Shown here: in pieces, positions 28,869 to 39,119 of the stretch
Numbering within the stretch: position 1 is the first letter of the stretch
Layout: each line of letters starts with the position of its first letter
Origin: Bacillus mesophilus
GTDB taxonomy: Bacteria > Bacillota > Bacilli > Bacillales > SA4
Assembly: GCF_011008845.1 (NCBI RefSeq)
Contig: NZ_JAAIWM010000003.1
Location: 124,001 to 188,000 of the forward strand
Reading direction: 5' to 3'
Length of the DNA stretch: 64,000 nt
Position numbers and translations under genes: made by a program
Notes under the pieces: generated by a model
Told to the model about the DNA's origin: nothing
The model's input: the letters and a program-made list of their open reading frames with translations, nothing else
Database searches by the model: none

Positions 28869-28872
28869 TTAA

Positions 28873-30057
28873 TTATTTATCATTTAAAGCAACTACACCC
28901 GGTAGTTCTTTACCTTCAATAAACTCAAGAGATGCACCGCCACCTGTTGAAATGTGGTCCATCTTTTCAGCAAGACCGAATTTCTCTGCTGCTGCAGCTG
29001 AGTCTCCTCCACCAATAACTGTGTAGGCATCTGTAGCATCTGCTAAGGCTTGAGCTACTGCTTTTGTACCGTTTGCGAATGATTCTAATTCAAATACTCC
29101 CATTGGACCGTTCCACATCACAAGCTTAGATTCAGAGACAACCTTTTTATAGATTTCGCTTGTTTCTGGACCGATATCTAGTGCTTCCCAATCAGAAGGG
29201 ATCGAATCAATCGAAACTACCTTTGTTTCTGCATCGTTTGAGAATTCATCAGCAACAACGGCATCGACTGGCATGTAAAAGTTTACACCCTTTTCCTTTG
29301 CCTTGTTCATGAATGAAAGGGCAAGATCAAGCTTATCTTCTTCTAGCAACGACTTCCCAACATCATGTCCTTGTGCTTTTATAAACGTATAAGCAAGGCC
29401 TCCACCAATGATGAGGTTATCAACCTTATCAAGTAGATTATCAATTACACCAATTTTGTCCTTTACCTTTGCACCACCAATGATGGCTGTAAATGGACGT
29501 TCTGGATTTGATAAAGCTTTACCTAGTACTTCTAATTCCTTTTCCATTAAGAAGCCAGCTACTGCCGGAAGATGTTGAGCGATCCCTGCTGTTGAAGCAT
29601 GAGCACGGTGAGCTGCACCAAAAGCATCGTTCACATAAACATCCGCTAAGTTAGCAAACTCTTTAGCTAGGTCAGCATCATTCTTTTCCTCACCCGGATA
29701 AAAACGAACATTTTCTAATAGCAAAAGATCGCCTTCATTAAGTTTAGAAATGCCTAGCTCTGCCTCATCACCGTAAGCCTCATCTACCTTAATTACTGTT
29801 TTTCCAGAAAGGTCACTTAATCTCTTAGCAACTGCGTCTAAGCGAAGCTCTTCTACAACCTGTCCTTTTGGTCTACCTAGGTGAGAAGCAAGAATGACCT
29901 TTGCACCCTGTTCTGATAAGTATTGAATCGTTGGTAATGCTGCACGAATACGAGTATCATCGCCAACTTCACCGTCACGCATTGGAACGTTAAAGTCTAC
30001 ACGACAAAACACTCGCTTTCCTTTTAAATCGACATCACGAATAGATTTTTTGTTCAT
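28873..30057 (-). CDS. pgk: Phosphoglycerate kinase
   Basis: A 394-residue kinase with the N-terminal signature [13 protein letters not shown], the basic patch [10 protein letters not shown], hinge sequence and C-terminal nucleotide site [13 protein letters not shown]...[10 protein letters not shown]. It makes ATP from 1,3-bisphosphoglycerate. AGGGAGGATCC precedes the ATG. It follows gapA across a 376-bp gap containing a periodic array. Confidence 0.97.
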   Translation of the reverse strand: MNKKSIRDVDLKGKRVFCRVDFNVPMRDGEVGDDTRIRAALPTIQYLSEQGAKVILASHLGRPKGQVVEELRLDAVAKRLSDLSGKTVIKVDEAYGDEAELGISKLNEGDLLLLENVRFYPGEEKNDADLAKEFANLADVYVNDAFGAAHRAHASTAGIAQHLPAVAGFLMEKELEVLGKALSNPERPFTAIIGGAKVKDKIGVIDNLLDKVDNLIIGGGLAYTFIKAQGHDVGKSLLEEDKLDLALSFMNKAKEKGVNFYMPVDAVVADEFSNDAETKVVSIDSIPSDWEALDIGPETSEIYKKVVSESKLVMWNGPMGVFELESFANGTKAVAQALADATDAYTVIGGGDSAAAAEKFGLAEKMDHISTGGGASLEFIEGKELPGVVALNDK

Positions 30058-30180
30058 TTTACAGGATCCTCCCTCATCATAAGAGACTAACTTATAGTTT
30101 GCTCTACCGTTTACCCTTTTATCCTTGAGTACATGGTTATGCAGTGATTTGAGTTGGTTTTATGTAGGTGTTTTTAGGTT

Positions 30181-30310
30181 GATCGTTAAAAACTAGTGTT
30201 CTATCGACGATACCTTAGTTTTTTCAAAGCTTTACTAACGTTTATCAACTAAATCAACAGCTTATCAACGAAAAACGCTATTTATCAACCAAATCACTAA
30301 TTACCGCAAC
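30181..30310. repeat. 20-nt periodic intergenic array F (core TTATCAAC)
   Basis: Units begin at about 30181, 30201, 30221, 30241, 30261, 30281 and 30301, an exact 20-nt step; the best copies are TTTATCAACTAAATCAACAG, CTTATCAACGAAAAACGCTA and TTTATCAACCAAATCACTAA. It occupies the gap between gapA and pgk. The remaining gap holds a GGGGAG/CTCCCC hairpin (about 30343-30368) downstream of gapA and the pgk ribosome site. Confidence 0.75.
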
Positions 30311-30433
30311 ACAAGAATAAATTTAGCCTACCAACATCTAGAAGGGGAGAAGGTTATAAGCCCACTCCCCAAATGTTTCCAATCCTATTATAGACGTTGT
30401 ATTGGAGTTAATCCACAACTATTATCCGTATAA

Positions 30434-31486
<1,053 letters not shown>

Positions 31487-32506
31487 TTATCCCTTTACTA
31501 ACTGCTTTGCTGCACCTTCATCTGTAATGATGATGGTGTCATGACCTTGCTTCATAAATGCCCGAATTGCTTCTGCTTTTGAAGAGCCACCCGCAACCGC
31601 TATCACACATTTAGCATTCTTTAAATCATCAAGTTGTATGCCAATGGTTTTCACTTTATGTACGACGTGTCCTTCTCGATTAAAGTAATAGCCAAATGCT
31701 TCTGCAACTGCCTTTTCTTCAATAATGGTGGTTAGATCATTTGACGATGTTTTTCGCCGTTCAGCCATAGTAATAGCATCTCCAATACCATGAATGACCA
31801 TTCTAGCTGATTTTATTTGATCTAGTACTTCTTTAACAGAAGGTTCTTCTATTAAAGATTGATAGGCATCGTTGCTAAGTTGTCCGGGTACATGTAGCAG
31901 ACGATAATGCCCCATGGCCTTTTCAGCCATCTTCGCACAAATCGTGTTTGCCTGATTTTCAACCTGCTCGCCAAGACCACCTCTTGCCGGAACAAATAGA
32001 ACATTTTTTTGTCTAGGATCAGGACTCATTCGATCAGCAACTGATGCTAATGTAGTCCCACCGGTAACCGCGATAATAGTTTCTTCTGTCATGTATTCCT
32101 TCATGGATGCAACAGTTGCTCTACCCATTTCCTGTTTCACAAGAGGGGAAACATCACTGTCACCTGCAACCACAACAACCCGCTTTACATTTAAAGTGGT
32201 TTGAAGCTCTAGCTCTAGCATTTTTAGACCGGTTACTTCCTTCATCATTTCCTCTAGTTCGAAAAGTAGATTTTGGCCTTCCTCAGTTAAACCCATTCCA
32301 GCAGTGGTCATTGATAATAACCCTTGGTCTTTTAGGAAGTCCACTTCGGCTCGAAGGACTCTTTCGGTAATCTCTAAAGCCACAGACAATGCTCTTCTCC
32401 CAATGGGTTCTGTTAATCGAATATACTGCAGGATTCGATACCGCTTTTGCATAATGGAAAGAAGATCGGGTAACAATTTCTTTTGTACTTCTAATAAAGA
32501 TTTCAT
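31487..32506 (-). CDS. cggR: Central glycolytic genes regulator
   Basis: A 339-residue SorC/DeoR-type repressor. The N-terminal helix-turn-helix (IGRRALSVALEITERVLRAEVDFL, about residues 33-56) precedes a sugar-phosphate domain (VAVTGGTTLASVADRM; VAGGSSKAEAIRAFM) that senses fructose-1,6-bisphosphate. AGGAGGTGAAGG precedes the ATG. The operator upstream has the tandem GGGAC words of B. subtilis CggR. Confidence 0.96.
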   Translation of the reverse strand: MKSLLEVQKKLLPDLLSIMQKRYRILQYIRLTEPIGRRALSVALEITERVLRAEVDFLKDQGLLSMTTAGMGLTEEGQNLLFELEEMMKEVTGLKMLELELQTTLNVKRVVVVAGDSDVSPLVKQEMGRATVASMKEYMTEETIIAVTGGTTLASVADRMSPDPRQKNVLFVPARGGLGEQVENQANTICAKMAEKAMGHYRLLHVPGQLSNDAYQSLIEEPSVKEVLDQIKSARMVIHGIGDAITMAERRKTSSNDLTTIIEEKAVAEAFGYYFNREGHVVHKVKTIGIQLDDLKNAKCVIAVAGGSSKAEAIRAFMKQGHDTIIITDEGAAKQLVKG

Positions 32507-32539
32507 CCTTCACCTCCTGATTAGGGAAATTATTCTAAT

Positions 32540-32577
32540 CGGGACTTTAAACGTCCCTATTAGACTTATTATGTCCC
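32540..32577 (-). promoter_or_regulatory. CggR operator
   Basis: On the minus strand GGGAC occurs twice (about 32572-32576 and 32552-32556), about 20 nt apart, and the second forms an inverted repeat with GTCCCG (GGGACGTTTAAAGTCCC). It lies about 35-75 bp downstream of the promoter, as expected for roadblock repression. Confidence 0.8.
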
Positions 32578-32614
32578 ACTCGGAGTAAAAAAATTTATCC
32601 CGGCTACTTTTTTA

Positions 32615-32643
32615 ATTGTAACAGGAATAAATGTTGTATTCAA
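32615..32643 (-). promoter_or_regulatory. Sigma-A promoter of cggR-gapA
   Basis: Minus-strand TTGAAT (32638-32643) and TACAAT (32615-32620) are separated by 17 bp. It begins 8 bp beyond the stop of the glutaredoxin-like gene. Confidence 0.8.
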
Positions 32644-32650
32644 CTGGCTG

Positions 32651-32902
32651 TTAACCCATTTTTTCAATTAATTGATTTCTAACGTCTTGATAATCAATTA
32701 ACCCATATGCAAGTTCTTCTCCGTTAAGTGAAATAACTGGGATCATTACCTGATATAGCTCTAACAGCTGATCATCCTTATAAATATCTTTTTCTTCAAT
32801 AGTGATCGAAAACTCATTTGCAAGTTCCTCAATAATAAGTTTTGCCTTATCACAGAGCGGACAATTTTCTTTTGTATAGAATGTTATCATGGCTGTCTTC
32901 AT
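32651..32902 (-). CDS. Glutaredoxin-like thiol protein
   Basis: An 83-residue thioredoxin-fold protein with the redox motif CPLC (FYTKENCPLCDKAKLII), a cis-proline in VMIPVISLNG and a short C-terminal helix. It belongs to the glutaredoxin-like group with C-x-x-C close to the N-terminus. It lies between rpoN and cggR, 11 bp after rpoN, and is probably cotranscribed with rpoN. Physiological partner unknown. Confidence 0.88.
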   Translation of the reverse strand: MKTAMITFYTKENCPLCDKAKLIIEELANEFSITIEEKDIYKDDQLLELYQVMIPVISLNGEELAYGLIDYQDVRNQLIEKMG

Positions 32903-32913
32903 AGTGCGACTCC

Positions 32914-34212
32914 TTAGAATTGTTTTCGTGCTGATGATGAAGGAATATGAAGCTGTTCACGGTATTTCGCAACAGTCCTTCTTGATACCTTAAGTTTATG
33001 TTCTTCTTTTAACATAGCAGATATTTTTTGATCTGATAAAGGCCTTTTCTTATTTTCTTCTTTAATGATTGTAGTAATGATTTCTTTCACACTTATAGAG
33101 GATATTTCTTGATCGCTCGTCGATTTAACTTTCGAAGTAAAAAAATACTTAAGTTCAAATACACCTGCTGGAGATTGAAGATACTTCCCTCTAACCGTTC
33201 GACTAATCGTGGATTCGTGCATCTCCACTTCATTAGCAATTTCCCTTAATGTAAGTGGCTGAAGAAATGAAGCACCTTTTTCAAAAAATTCCTCCTGCTT
33301 ACTAACGATTGCTTCGGTTACCCTTACCATCGTTCTCTTTCGTTGCTCTACACTTTGCTTTACCCAATTCGCTTCCTGATATTTACTTCTTAAATAATCA
33401 GCGGAAGCTTGATCGACATTCTGGCTTTTTAAAGTGAGATAGTCTTTATTGATCGTAAAAGGAGTGTACGAGCGATCATTGATTAATACTTTATATTGTC
33501 CACTGTGTTTTTCTATAAATAAATCGGGCACAATATAACTGATTTCTCCCTTCCTATATTCCGACCCAGGACGGGGATTCAATGTCTGAATTAATGCAAA
33601 TGACTTTTTGATTTCTTCCGTTGATATTTTAAGAGCCTTACTAATGAGTTCCCATTTACGCTCAGCTAACTGGGTAAAATAGTGGTCGACAATTTTATAT
33701 GTCAAAATTGCATTGGGATACCTTCTTCTTAGTTGAATAAGTAGAGATTGCTGAAGACTTTGTGCACCGATTCCAATCGGCTCAAGCTCGTCCTGTATAT
33801 AGGCCAACGCTTCAGCGAGCTCATCTATGGTGTAGACACCTTCAAAACTTAAGTCTTCTAAGGATTCTCGTAAATAACCTTGATCATCTAAGTTATGAAT
33901 GAGAAACATCACCTTGTTTTGGAAAGGTAAAGTGATGGGATGCAAGATAAGTTGTGTTTGTATATGTTCAGATAAGGTTGGTGCAGTTGGTGCAGCCACC
34001 TCATATTCTAGTTGTTTATCGGAAAATCTAGGTTTACTAATTTTTCTAGTATGGACTGGGTCATGAAGTTCAATAAACGGGTTTTCTAGTGATAACTCAT
34101 TTATATAAGTAGTGAGTTCAAACGATGTATATTGGAGCAATGTAATCGCTTGCCTAAGTTCCTTTGTTAATGCAAGCTTCGTCGTTTGTTGCTGTACTAG
34201 ACCTGTTTTCAT
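32914..34212 (-). CDS. rpoN: RNA polymerase sigma-54 factor (SigL)
   Basis: A 432-residue sigma-54. Region I is Gln/Leu-rich (QQQTTKLALTKELRQAITLLQYTSFELTTYI), the core-binding region is central, and the C-terminus has the helix-turn-helix MHESTISRTVRGKYLQSP and the RpoN box SRRTVAKYREQ. It needs an enhancer-binding activator; none is encoded nearby. B. subtilis has sigL next to yvfG, as here. Confidence 0.96.
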   Translation of the reverse strand: MKTGLVQQQTTKLALTKELRQAITLLQYTSFELTTYINELSLENPFIELHDPVHTRKISKPRFSDKQLEYEVAAPTAPTLSEHIQTQLILHPITLPFQNKVMFLIHNLDDQGYLRESLEDLSFEGVYTIDELAEALAYIQDELEPIGIGAQSLQQSLLIQLRRRYPNAILTYKIVDHYFTQLAERKWELISKALKISTEEIKKSFALIQTLNPRPGSEYRKGEISYIVPDLFIEKHSGQYKVLINDRSYTPFTINKDYLTLKSQNVDQASADYLRSKYQEANWVKQSVEQRKRTMVRVTEAIVSKQEEFFEKGASFLQPLTLREIANEVEMHESTISRTVRGKYLQSPAGVFELKYFFTSKVKSTSDQEISSISVKEIITTIIKEENKKRPLSDQKISAMLKEEHKLKVSRRTVAKYREQLHIPSSSARKQF

Positions 34213-34311
34213 GATTCATCACCTCATCTCTATTTTACAATACATAGCGACATAATAGAATGGTATTCCATAAACTACATAAAGCCCTATGTAAAATAAG
34301 GAGGAACAAAC

Positions 34312-34530
34312 ATGACTGATACTTTCTCTGTTGAGTACTTTACAGAAAACTTAAGAAAGCATGTTGAACTACATTCAGAGTTTAACGATCGAGTCGATGC
34401 CATGAACAGTTACTATCGCTCTATCGTATCAACCCTTGTAAGCGAAAAGCTAACGGGTACCTCTGAAACACTTTCACGAATCCGCAATCTAGACGACGCT
34501 TACACAAACGTGAAGTCACAGGAATTCTAA
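34312..34530 (+). CDS. yvfG: YvfG-family protein
   Basis: A 72-residue helical protein (FSVEYFTENLRKHVELHSEF, AMNSYYRSIVSTLVSEKL, RIRNLDDAYTNVK) that agrees with B. subtilis YvfG in length, pattern and position divergent from sigL. AAGGAGG precedes the ATG. No known function. Confidence 0.85.
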   Translation: MTDTFSVEYFTENLRKHVELHSEFNDRVDAMNSYYRSIVSTLVSEKLTGTSETLSRIRNLDDAYTNVKSQEF

Positions 34531-34597
34531 AAAAGTTCACTAGTTAAATGTACAACTACTGTATTATAATAAAGCTATATTACATCTGGAGGTTTAT

Positions 34598-34927
34598 ATG
34601 ACATTAAAAAATTCCGTTGGTCGCTTAAGGATTATTGGTCTGATTGAAGGCTTATCTTATATCATTTTATTAGGAATTGCGATGCCGTTAAAGTATATGG
34701 CTGACATGCCTATGGCTGTAACGATTGTGGGTGGCATTCACGGTGTATTATTTGTTTTATTTATATTAGCTCTAGCTCATGTATATTTCACTTATCGTCT
34801 ATCGTTCTGGTTTGGACTCGGAGCTGTTATTTCTTCTCTTATCCCTTTTGGAACCTTTGTTTTAGACAAGCGTTTAAAATATATTGAAGATCCTGTTGTG
34901 TTTATCAAAAATTATAAACAAATGTAG
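34598..34927 (+). CDS. DUF3817 membrane protein
   Basis: A 109-residue protein with three hydrophobic segments and the DUF3817 features: GRLRIIGLIEGLSYIILLGIAMPLKY at the start, a GGIHGVLFVLFILALAHVY centre and SLIPFGTFVLDKRL at the end. Similar proteins include B. subtilis YdzA. TGGAGG precedes the ATG. It ends in a strong terminator. Function unknown. Confidence 0.85.
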   Translation: MTLKNSVGRLRIIGLIEGLSYIILLGIAMPLKYMADMPMAVTIVGGIHGVLFVLFILALAHVYFTYRLSFWFGLGAVISSLIPFGTFVLDKRLKYIEDPVVFIKNYKQM

Positions 34928-34958
34928 ACGACTTCTCCTTGGAGAGTCGTTTTTTTTG
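34928..34958 (+). terminator. Terminator of the DUF3817 gene
   Basis: ACGACT-type arms (ACGACTTCTCC with GGAGAGTCGT) followed by eight T. Confidence 0.88.
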
Positions 34959-34980
34959 TTTTGTTCTGCTACTAACAACG

Positions 34981-35111
34981 TAATTGATTTCCACTACAGG
35001 ATGCTTCGCTTTCCGCGGGGCGTGCGGTGAGCCTCCTCGGCGTACGCCTGCGGGGTCTCACCTGTCACGCTGCTCCCGCAGGAGTCTCGCACCTTTCGTT
35101 ACAATCAATTA
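34981..35111. repeat. GC-rich palindromic element, family 1 copy 2
   Basis: Bounded by TAATTGATT and AATCAATTA; the core is almost identical to that at 26389-26515 (CTTTCCGCGGGGCGTGCGGT, GAGCCTCCTCGGC, CGCCTGCGGGGTCTC). With copy 3 it fills most of the 540-bp gap between the DUF3817 gene and tRNA-Arg. Confidence 0.85.
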
Positions 35112-35218
35112 GGTTATAATATACTGTTCTGTATGGATAATACTGATAAACCCAAAATTGCTAAAAAATTTTGTCTTCTTATCTTTTTTGAAAGACTTTA
35201 CTTTAAAATATATATTAG

Positions 35219-35344
35219 TTCAATGGAGCGGAAAACACTTGACTCCTGCGGGACATAGAGGAAAGGTCGAGACCCCGCAGGCGAAGACGAGGAGGCTCGA
35301 CTTCCTCCCCGCGGAAAGCAAGTGTTTGGAGCGCAATGGAACGA
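35219..35344. repeat. GC-rich palindromic element, family 1 copy 3 (divergent, inverted)
   Basis: Opposite orientation to copy 2. It shares GACTCCTGCGGG, GAGACCCCGCAGGCG, GAGGAGGCTC and CCCCGCGGAAAG with the reverse complement of copies 1 and 2, but has different ends (AACACTTG...CAAGTGTT). About 107 bp from copy 2. Confidence 0.8.
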
Positions 35345-35417
35345 ACACAATACAATTAGAAGAACAATAAAGTATGCTAAATAGCCTCCTAATAAAATTA
35401 ATTAACCAACAACCAAA

Positions 35418-35451
35418 TAAAAAGCACCCATTCCCGAAGAATGGATGCTTT
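35418..35451 (-). terminator. Terminator of tRNA-Arg
   Basis: AAAGCATCCATTC and GAATGGGTGCTTT on the minus strand, with one G-U pair and a T-run. Confidence 0.8.
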
Positions 35452-35466
35452 CTAACTAAATGATAA

Positions 35467-35541
35467 CGCGCTCGAAGGGAATCGAACCCCCGCATGACGT
35501 GGTACCGGAAACCACCGCTCTATCCACTGAGCTACGAGCGC
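35467..35541 (-). tRNA. tRNA-Arg (anticodon CCG)
   Basis: A 75-nt cloverleaf on the minus strand: acceptor GCGCTCG with CGAGCGC, D-arm GCTC/GAGC, anticodon stem GTGGT/ACCAC with loop TTCCGGT (anticodon CCG, reading CGG), T-loop TTCGATT. CCA is not encoded. The T-stem has two G-U pairs. Confidence 0.95.
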
Positions 35542-35736
35542 ATGATTTAAAGTGATACTAACCTAGTATATGAAAGAAACAGATACTTTTCAAGTAGGAT
35601 TATATTGGGTATAGTCCTGATATAGTAAATTTTTTTCTTTCTTATGTTAGAAAAGGACGGGTTTTGGTTATGATGAATATGGTAATGAAGGGTATGAATG
35701 GACTCATCTTTGAATACATATAAGCAAGGGCTTTTG

Positions 35737-35766
35737 TTTGACCTTCATTGACCTTAGTTGTATGAT
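35737..35766 (+). promoter_or_regulatory. clpP promoter with CtsR box
   Basis: TTGACC (35738-35743) and TATGAT (35761-35766) are 17 bp apart. The -35 and spacer contain TTTGACC-TTCA-TTGACCT, the reverse-orientation CtsR direct repeat (GGTCAAA-type heptamers). CtsR would repress clpP until heat or protein stress. Confidence 0.85.
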
Positions 35767-35811
35767 AATTACATATAGAACTGATTTTTTACATTAAAGG
35801 AGGATTACACT

Positions 35812-36399
35812 ATGAATTTAATTCCAACGGTTATTGAACAAACAAATCGCGGTGAAAGAGCTTATGATATTTACTCACGTCTTTTAAAAGACAGAATTAT
35901 TATGCTAGGTTCTGGAATCGACGATAACGTTGCAAACTCAATCGTTTCTCAGCTTCTATTCTTAGCTGCTGAAGATCCAGATAAAGATATTTCATTATAC
36001 ATAAACAGCCCTGGTGGTTCAATTACTGCAGGTATGGCTATTTATGATACAATGCAATTTATCAAACCTAAGGTTTCAACGATCTGTATCGGAATGGCTG
36101 CATCAATGGGTGCATTCTTACTTGCTGCAGGTGAAAAAGGAAAGCGTTATGCTCTTCCTAACAGTGAAGTTATGATTCACCAACCATTAGGTGGTGCACA
36201 AGGTCAAGCAACGGAAATCGAAATTGCTGCTAAGCGTATTTTATTCCTTCGCTCGAAGCTAAATGAAATCCTAGCTGAACGTACTGGCCAACCAATCGAA
36301 GTAATCGAGCGCGACACAGAGCGTGATAACTTCATAACAGCTGATAGAGCAATGGAATATGGTTTAGTCGATCAAGTATTGTCAAAAGATAACAAGTAA
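35812..36399 (+). CDS. clpP: ATP-dependent Clp protease proteolytic subunit
   Basis: A 195-residue serine protease forming the ClpXP/ClpCP chamber. Catalytic Ser in [14 protein letters not shown] (about residue 98), His in [13 protein letters not shown] (about 123) and Asp in [18 protein letters not shown] (about 172). AAAGGAGG precedes the ATG. It degrades tmRNA-tagged proteins among others. Confidence 0.97.
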   Translation: MNLIPTVIEQTNRGERAYDIYSRLLKDRIIMLGSGIDDNVANSIVSQLLFLAAEDPDKDISLYINSPGGSITAGMAIYDTMQFIKPKVSTICIGMAASMGAFLLAAGEKGKRYALPNSEVMIHQPLGGAQGQATEIEIAAKRILFLRSKLNEILAERTGQPIEVIERDTERDNFITADRAMEYGLVDQVLSKDNK

Positions 36400-36405
36400 T
36401 ATAGT

Positions 36406-36438
36406 AAAAAGTGAGGAAGCAAAACTTCCTCACTTTTT
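36406..36438. terminator. Bidirectional terminator
   Basis: AAAAAGTGAGGAAG and CTTCCTCACTTTTT are perfect arms around CAAAA. Serves clpP and the convergent ABC permease gene. Confidence 0.93.
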
Positions 36439-36476
36439 ATTTTGACTTGAGTTTGTTAAATATGTTGGATGACAAC

Positions 36477-37703
36477 TTAAAGTTGGCGAACCTTTTCCTT
36501 CTTTACCAACTCACTTAACTGAGACCACTTAAATTTTTCTCCATAAACCATGACTCCTTTAACATAAATACGGGAGGATAGGTAAGCGATCAACAAAATG
36601 GAAGTTAATAAAATCCCCCCACTAATGACTAATTCAATCGTGGTAATCTCCCCCATAACAAATTTAGCAAATGCTACAATCGGTGAGAAAAACGGAAAAT
36701 AAGTTGAAAATGAAACAAGCATTCCTGTTGGATCCATCATTGTTCTCATTCCAACCATTAAGGCACCAATTACTAGAATCATAACAGGCCCCATTACACT
36801 TCCAAGGTCCTCTGTTCTCGAAATGAGTGAACCTAGTGCAGCAAAGCACAGGGCATACACTAAATATCCACAAGAGAAGAAGAATATAAACGCAAAAATT
36901 AGGTTAGCATCGATCTGTGATAAATCAAATTCGAACCCAAATATACTAAATTGATCAACATTAAGCCACCCAATAAGATAGGCCACATACCCTGCTAGAA
37001 AGAAGATTGAGACTTGAATGAGCCCCGCACAAAGATTAGAGAGAACCTTTGCGAATAACATATAAATCGGCTTAATCTTTGTAATCATAACTTCCATTAC
37101 CCTTGTTGATTTTTCACCGGTAATGTTCATGGCAATACCTTGACCAAACATTAAGATAAACGTATACATTAAGAAGATAAATACATAGACAATCCCTAAA
37201 CTGCCGGTATTTTCAGCAAGCATATTTTTTTCAACTGGTATAGTTGTATATAACTCTTTTGTAACTTCTGGAGATAACGAGTGTTTGCTAGTTACAGAGG
37301 AAATATATTGTTGCTGTAACTGAGTAACAAAAGGAAAGATGACACTTGTATCTGGATAACGATGATAGAAATAAGATACAAGCGGTATTGATTCTTTTTC
37401 TTCAATAATAAGTAAATGGTCTACATCCTGAGTCTTGATTTTTTCCTGTTCCTCTTTAACATCTTCAACTCTCTTTAGGGAAACAATTCCACCTTCTATG
37501 GCTCCTTCAACTTCCTCTACGTTTATATCAAAGGATGTTGTGTTAACAACTGAAATTACGACCTCTTCTTGCTTAGTCATAAAATGATTATATGCAAAAA
37601 ACCCTAAAATAACGGCCGAGATTACTACAGACGTAATTCTAAAACCTTTAGATCTAGTTTGTTCTCTAAAATGAAATAAAAAGGCAATCCACAATGGCTT
37701 CAT
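36477..37703 (-). CDS. ABC-2 type permease (YhaP/NatB-like)
   Basis: With the ATG at 37703 (after GGTGGGG, 1 nt beyond the ATPase stop) the protein has 408 residues: one N-terminal membrane segment (TSVVISAVILGFFAYN), a large extracytoplasmic domain (about 45-170) and five or so C-terminal segments. This is the NatB/YhaP topology. It pairs with the ATPase encoded directly upstream as an exporter; Na+ or peptide efflux are possibilities, and the substrate is not readable. Confidence 0.85.
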   Translation of the reverse strand: MKPLWIAFLFHFREQTRSKGFRITSVVISAVILGFFAYNHFMTKQEEVVISVVNTTSFDINVEEVEGAIEGGIVSLKRVEDVKEEQEKIKTQDVDHLLIIEEKESIPLVSYFYHRYPDTSVIFPFVTQLQQQYISSVTSKHSLSPEVTKELYTTIPVEKNMLAENTGSLGIVYVFIFLMYTFILMFGQGIAMNITGEKSTRVMEVMITKIKPIYMLFAKVLSNLCAGLIQVSIFFLAGYVAYLIGWLNVDQFSIFGFEFDLSQIDANLIFAFIFFFSCGYLVYALCFAALGSLISRTEDLGSVMGPVMILVIGALMVGMRTMMDPTGMLVSFSTYFPFFSPIVAFAKFVMGEITTIELVISGGILLTSILLIAYLSSRIYVKGVMVYGEKFKWSQLSELVKKEKVRQL

Positions 37704-37704
37704 A

Positions 37705-38589
37705 TTAAGACCCCACCTTCTCAACAAAAATCTGGTGAAGGGTCGGTCGTAAATAAGTAACTTCATTGACCACAATATTTTCTTGTTTTATCTTTGCTAA
37801 AATATCAAGAGGATCCTGACCATTTGTTAAGGATATGGTAATTTTCTTTGCTTCCTGTTCGTAATCATATTGATTGTTACCACAAAAGCTAGCTATGTTT
37901 TCTAAATCACCATAAAGAGACAAATGCATGTATCCATATGATTGTTTAACAGATTCTAACTCACCTGAAATGATAGCACGGCCTTCCTTCATCAGTACTA
38001 CATTTTCACAGAACTTTTCCACCTGATCCATTTGATGACTGGACATGATGATGACTTTCCCTTTTTTCTTCTCTTCCATAATGACCTCTGCTAGCAAGTT
38101 TGCATTAACCGGATCAAGTCCACTAAATGGCTCGTCTAAGATAATTAAATCTGGATTATGTAATAATGTGGCAATGATTTGAACCTTCTGTTGATTACCT
38201 TTAGAAAGTTCACCAGCTAGTTTATCTCTATACATTCCGATGTCAAATTTTTCAATCCAATAATCAATACTATGCTTCACTTCTTCTCTTTTTAAGCCTT
38301 CGAGCTTCGCAAAATAAGAGAGTTGATCGACAACTTTTGATTTGGGATATAGTCCCCTCTCCTCAGGTAAGTATCCAAACGAGACATTTTTTAAGCCAAT
38401 TTTATTATTCCAATGAACACTCCCCTTATCAGGTGACACTAGTCCAAGCATCATCTTAATGGTTGTGGTCTTTCCTGCACCGTTTCTCCCTAATAGACCA
38501 AAGACCTCACCAGGGGATACTGAAAAGCTTAATGAATTTACCGCGACTTTACCTTTATAGGCTTTTGATAAATCTACAATTTCTAGCAA
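37705..38589 (-). CDS. ABC transporter ATP-binding protein (YhaQ/NatA-like)
   Basis: A 294-residue ATPase with Walker A GLLGRNGAGKTTTIK, signature LSKGNQQKV, Walker B LIILDEPFSGLDPVN and the H-loop IIMSSHQMDQVE, followed by an accessory domain of about 90 residues typical of the DrrA/NatA group. Translationally adjacent to the permease gene. Confidence 0.92.
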   Translation of the reverse strand: MLEIVDLSKAYKGKVAVNSLSFSVSPGEVFGLLGRNGAGKTTTIKMMLGLVSPDKGSVHWNNKIGLKNVSFGYLPEERGLYPKSKVVDQLSYFAKLEGLKREEVKHSIDYWIEKFDIGMYRDKLAGELSKGNQQKVQIIATLLHNPDLIILDEPFSGLDPVNANLLAEVIMEEKKKGKVIIMSSHQMDQVEKFCENVVLMKEGRAIISGELESVKQSYGYMHLSLYGDLENIASFCGNNQYDYEQEAKKITISLTNGQDPLDILAKIKQENIVVNEVTYLRPTLHQIFVEKVGS

Positions 38590-38812
38590 TATCTCGTCTC
38601 CCTTTTTGCCAATATATAGTACTCAAGCACTATTTTACAAAATTAAACAATCAAACTTCAACCATTATTTTCCTAAACCCTATAAACCCACCCTAAAGAA
38701 AAGGGAGAACCTCTCTAGAACACTCGTACTATTGAATCAAAGAGGAAGCATGTGAAGTTCTATCTCTTTGTTGTTGTTCAAACCCGGAGGCCTATTGTAC
38801 TGACGAAAATTG

Positions 38813-38843
38813 GGCAAAAAAAAATAAATGGCATTCCTGCCAT
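38813..38843 (-). terminator. Terminator of the crh cluster
   Basis: ATGGCA and TGCCAT arms around four nt and a nine-T run on the minus strand. Confidence 0.85.
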
Positions 38844-38849
38844 CCATTT

Positions 38850-39107
38850 TTAAATAGTTTGATTCACAAATTTCTCTAAAGCTTCTAAAGCTGCCTGCTC
38901 GTCGTTTCCTACTGCTGATAAAACAACCTCTGCTCCAGAACCTACTGCAAGACTCATCAGACCCATAATACTTTTTGCGTTTACTTTCTTTCCGTCCTTC
39001 TCAAGGAAGATTTCCGATACAAATCGGTTAGCTTCTTGAACAAACATCGCTGCTGGACGTGCCTGTAAACCAGATTTTAGCTTTACTTCTACTTTTTTCT
39101 CAACCAT
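38850..39107 (-). CDS. crh: HPr-like regulatory protein Crh
   Basis: An 85-residue HPr paralogue with Gln15 (GLQARPAA) in place of the phosphorylatable His and with Ser46 kept (AKSIMGLMSL). It therefore cannot carry PTS phosphate but can be phosphorylated by HprK and act as CcpA corepressor. Last gene of yvcI-rapZ-yvcK-whiA-crh, 12 bp after whiA, the same place as in B. subtilis. Confidence 0.96.
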   Translation of the reverse strand: MVEKKVEVKLKSGLQARPAAMFVQEANRFVSEIFLEKDGKKVNAKSIMGLMSLAVGSGAEVVLSAVGNDEQAALEALEKFVNQTI

Positions 39108-39119
39108 GGTTCTTCCTCC

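Noticed and set aside
35158..35495. Open frames on both strands through the GC-rich element
   Set aside because: They exist only because the palindromic element lacks stop codons; no ribosome site and no protein-like composition.
38700..38812. Regulatory RNA or riboswitch between the yhaQ start and crh
   Set aside because: Only a loose CAAAGAG/CTCTTTG pairing is visible; no known riboswitch core.
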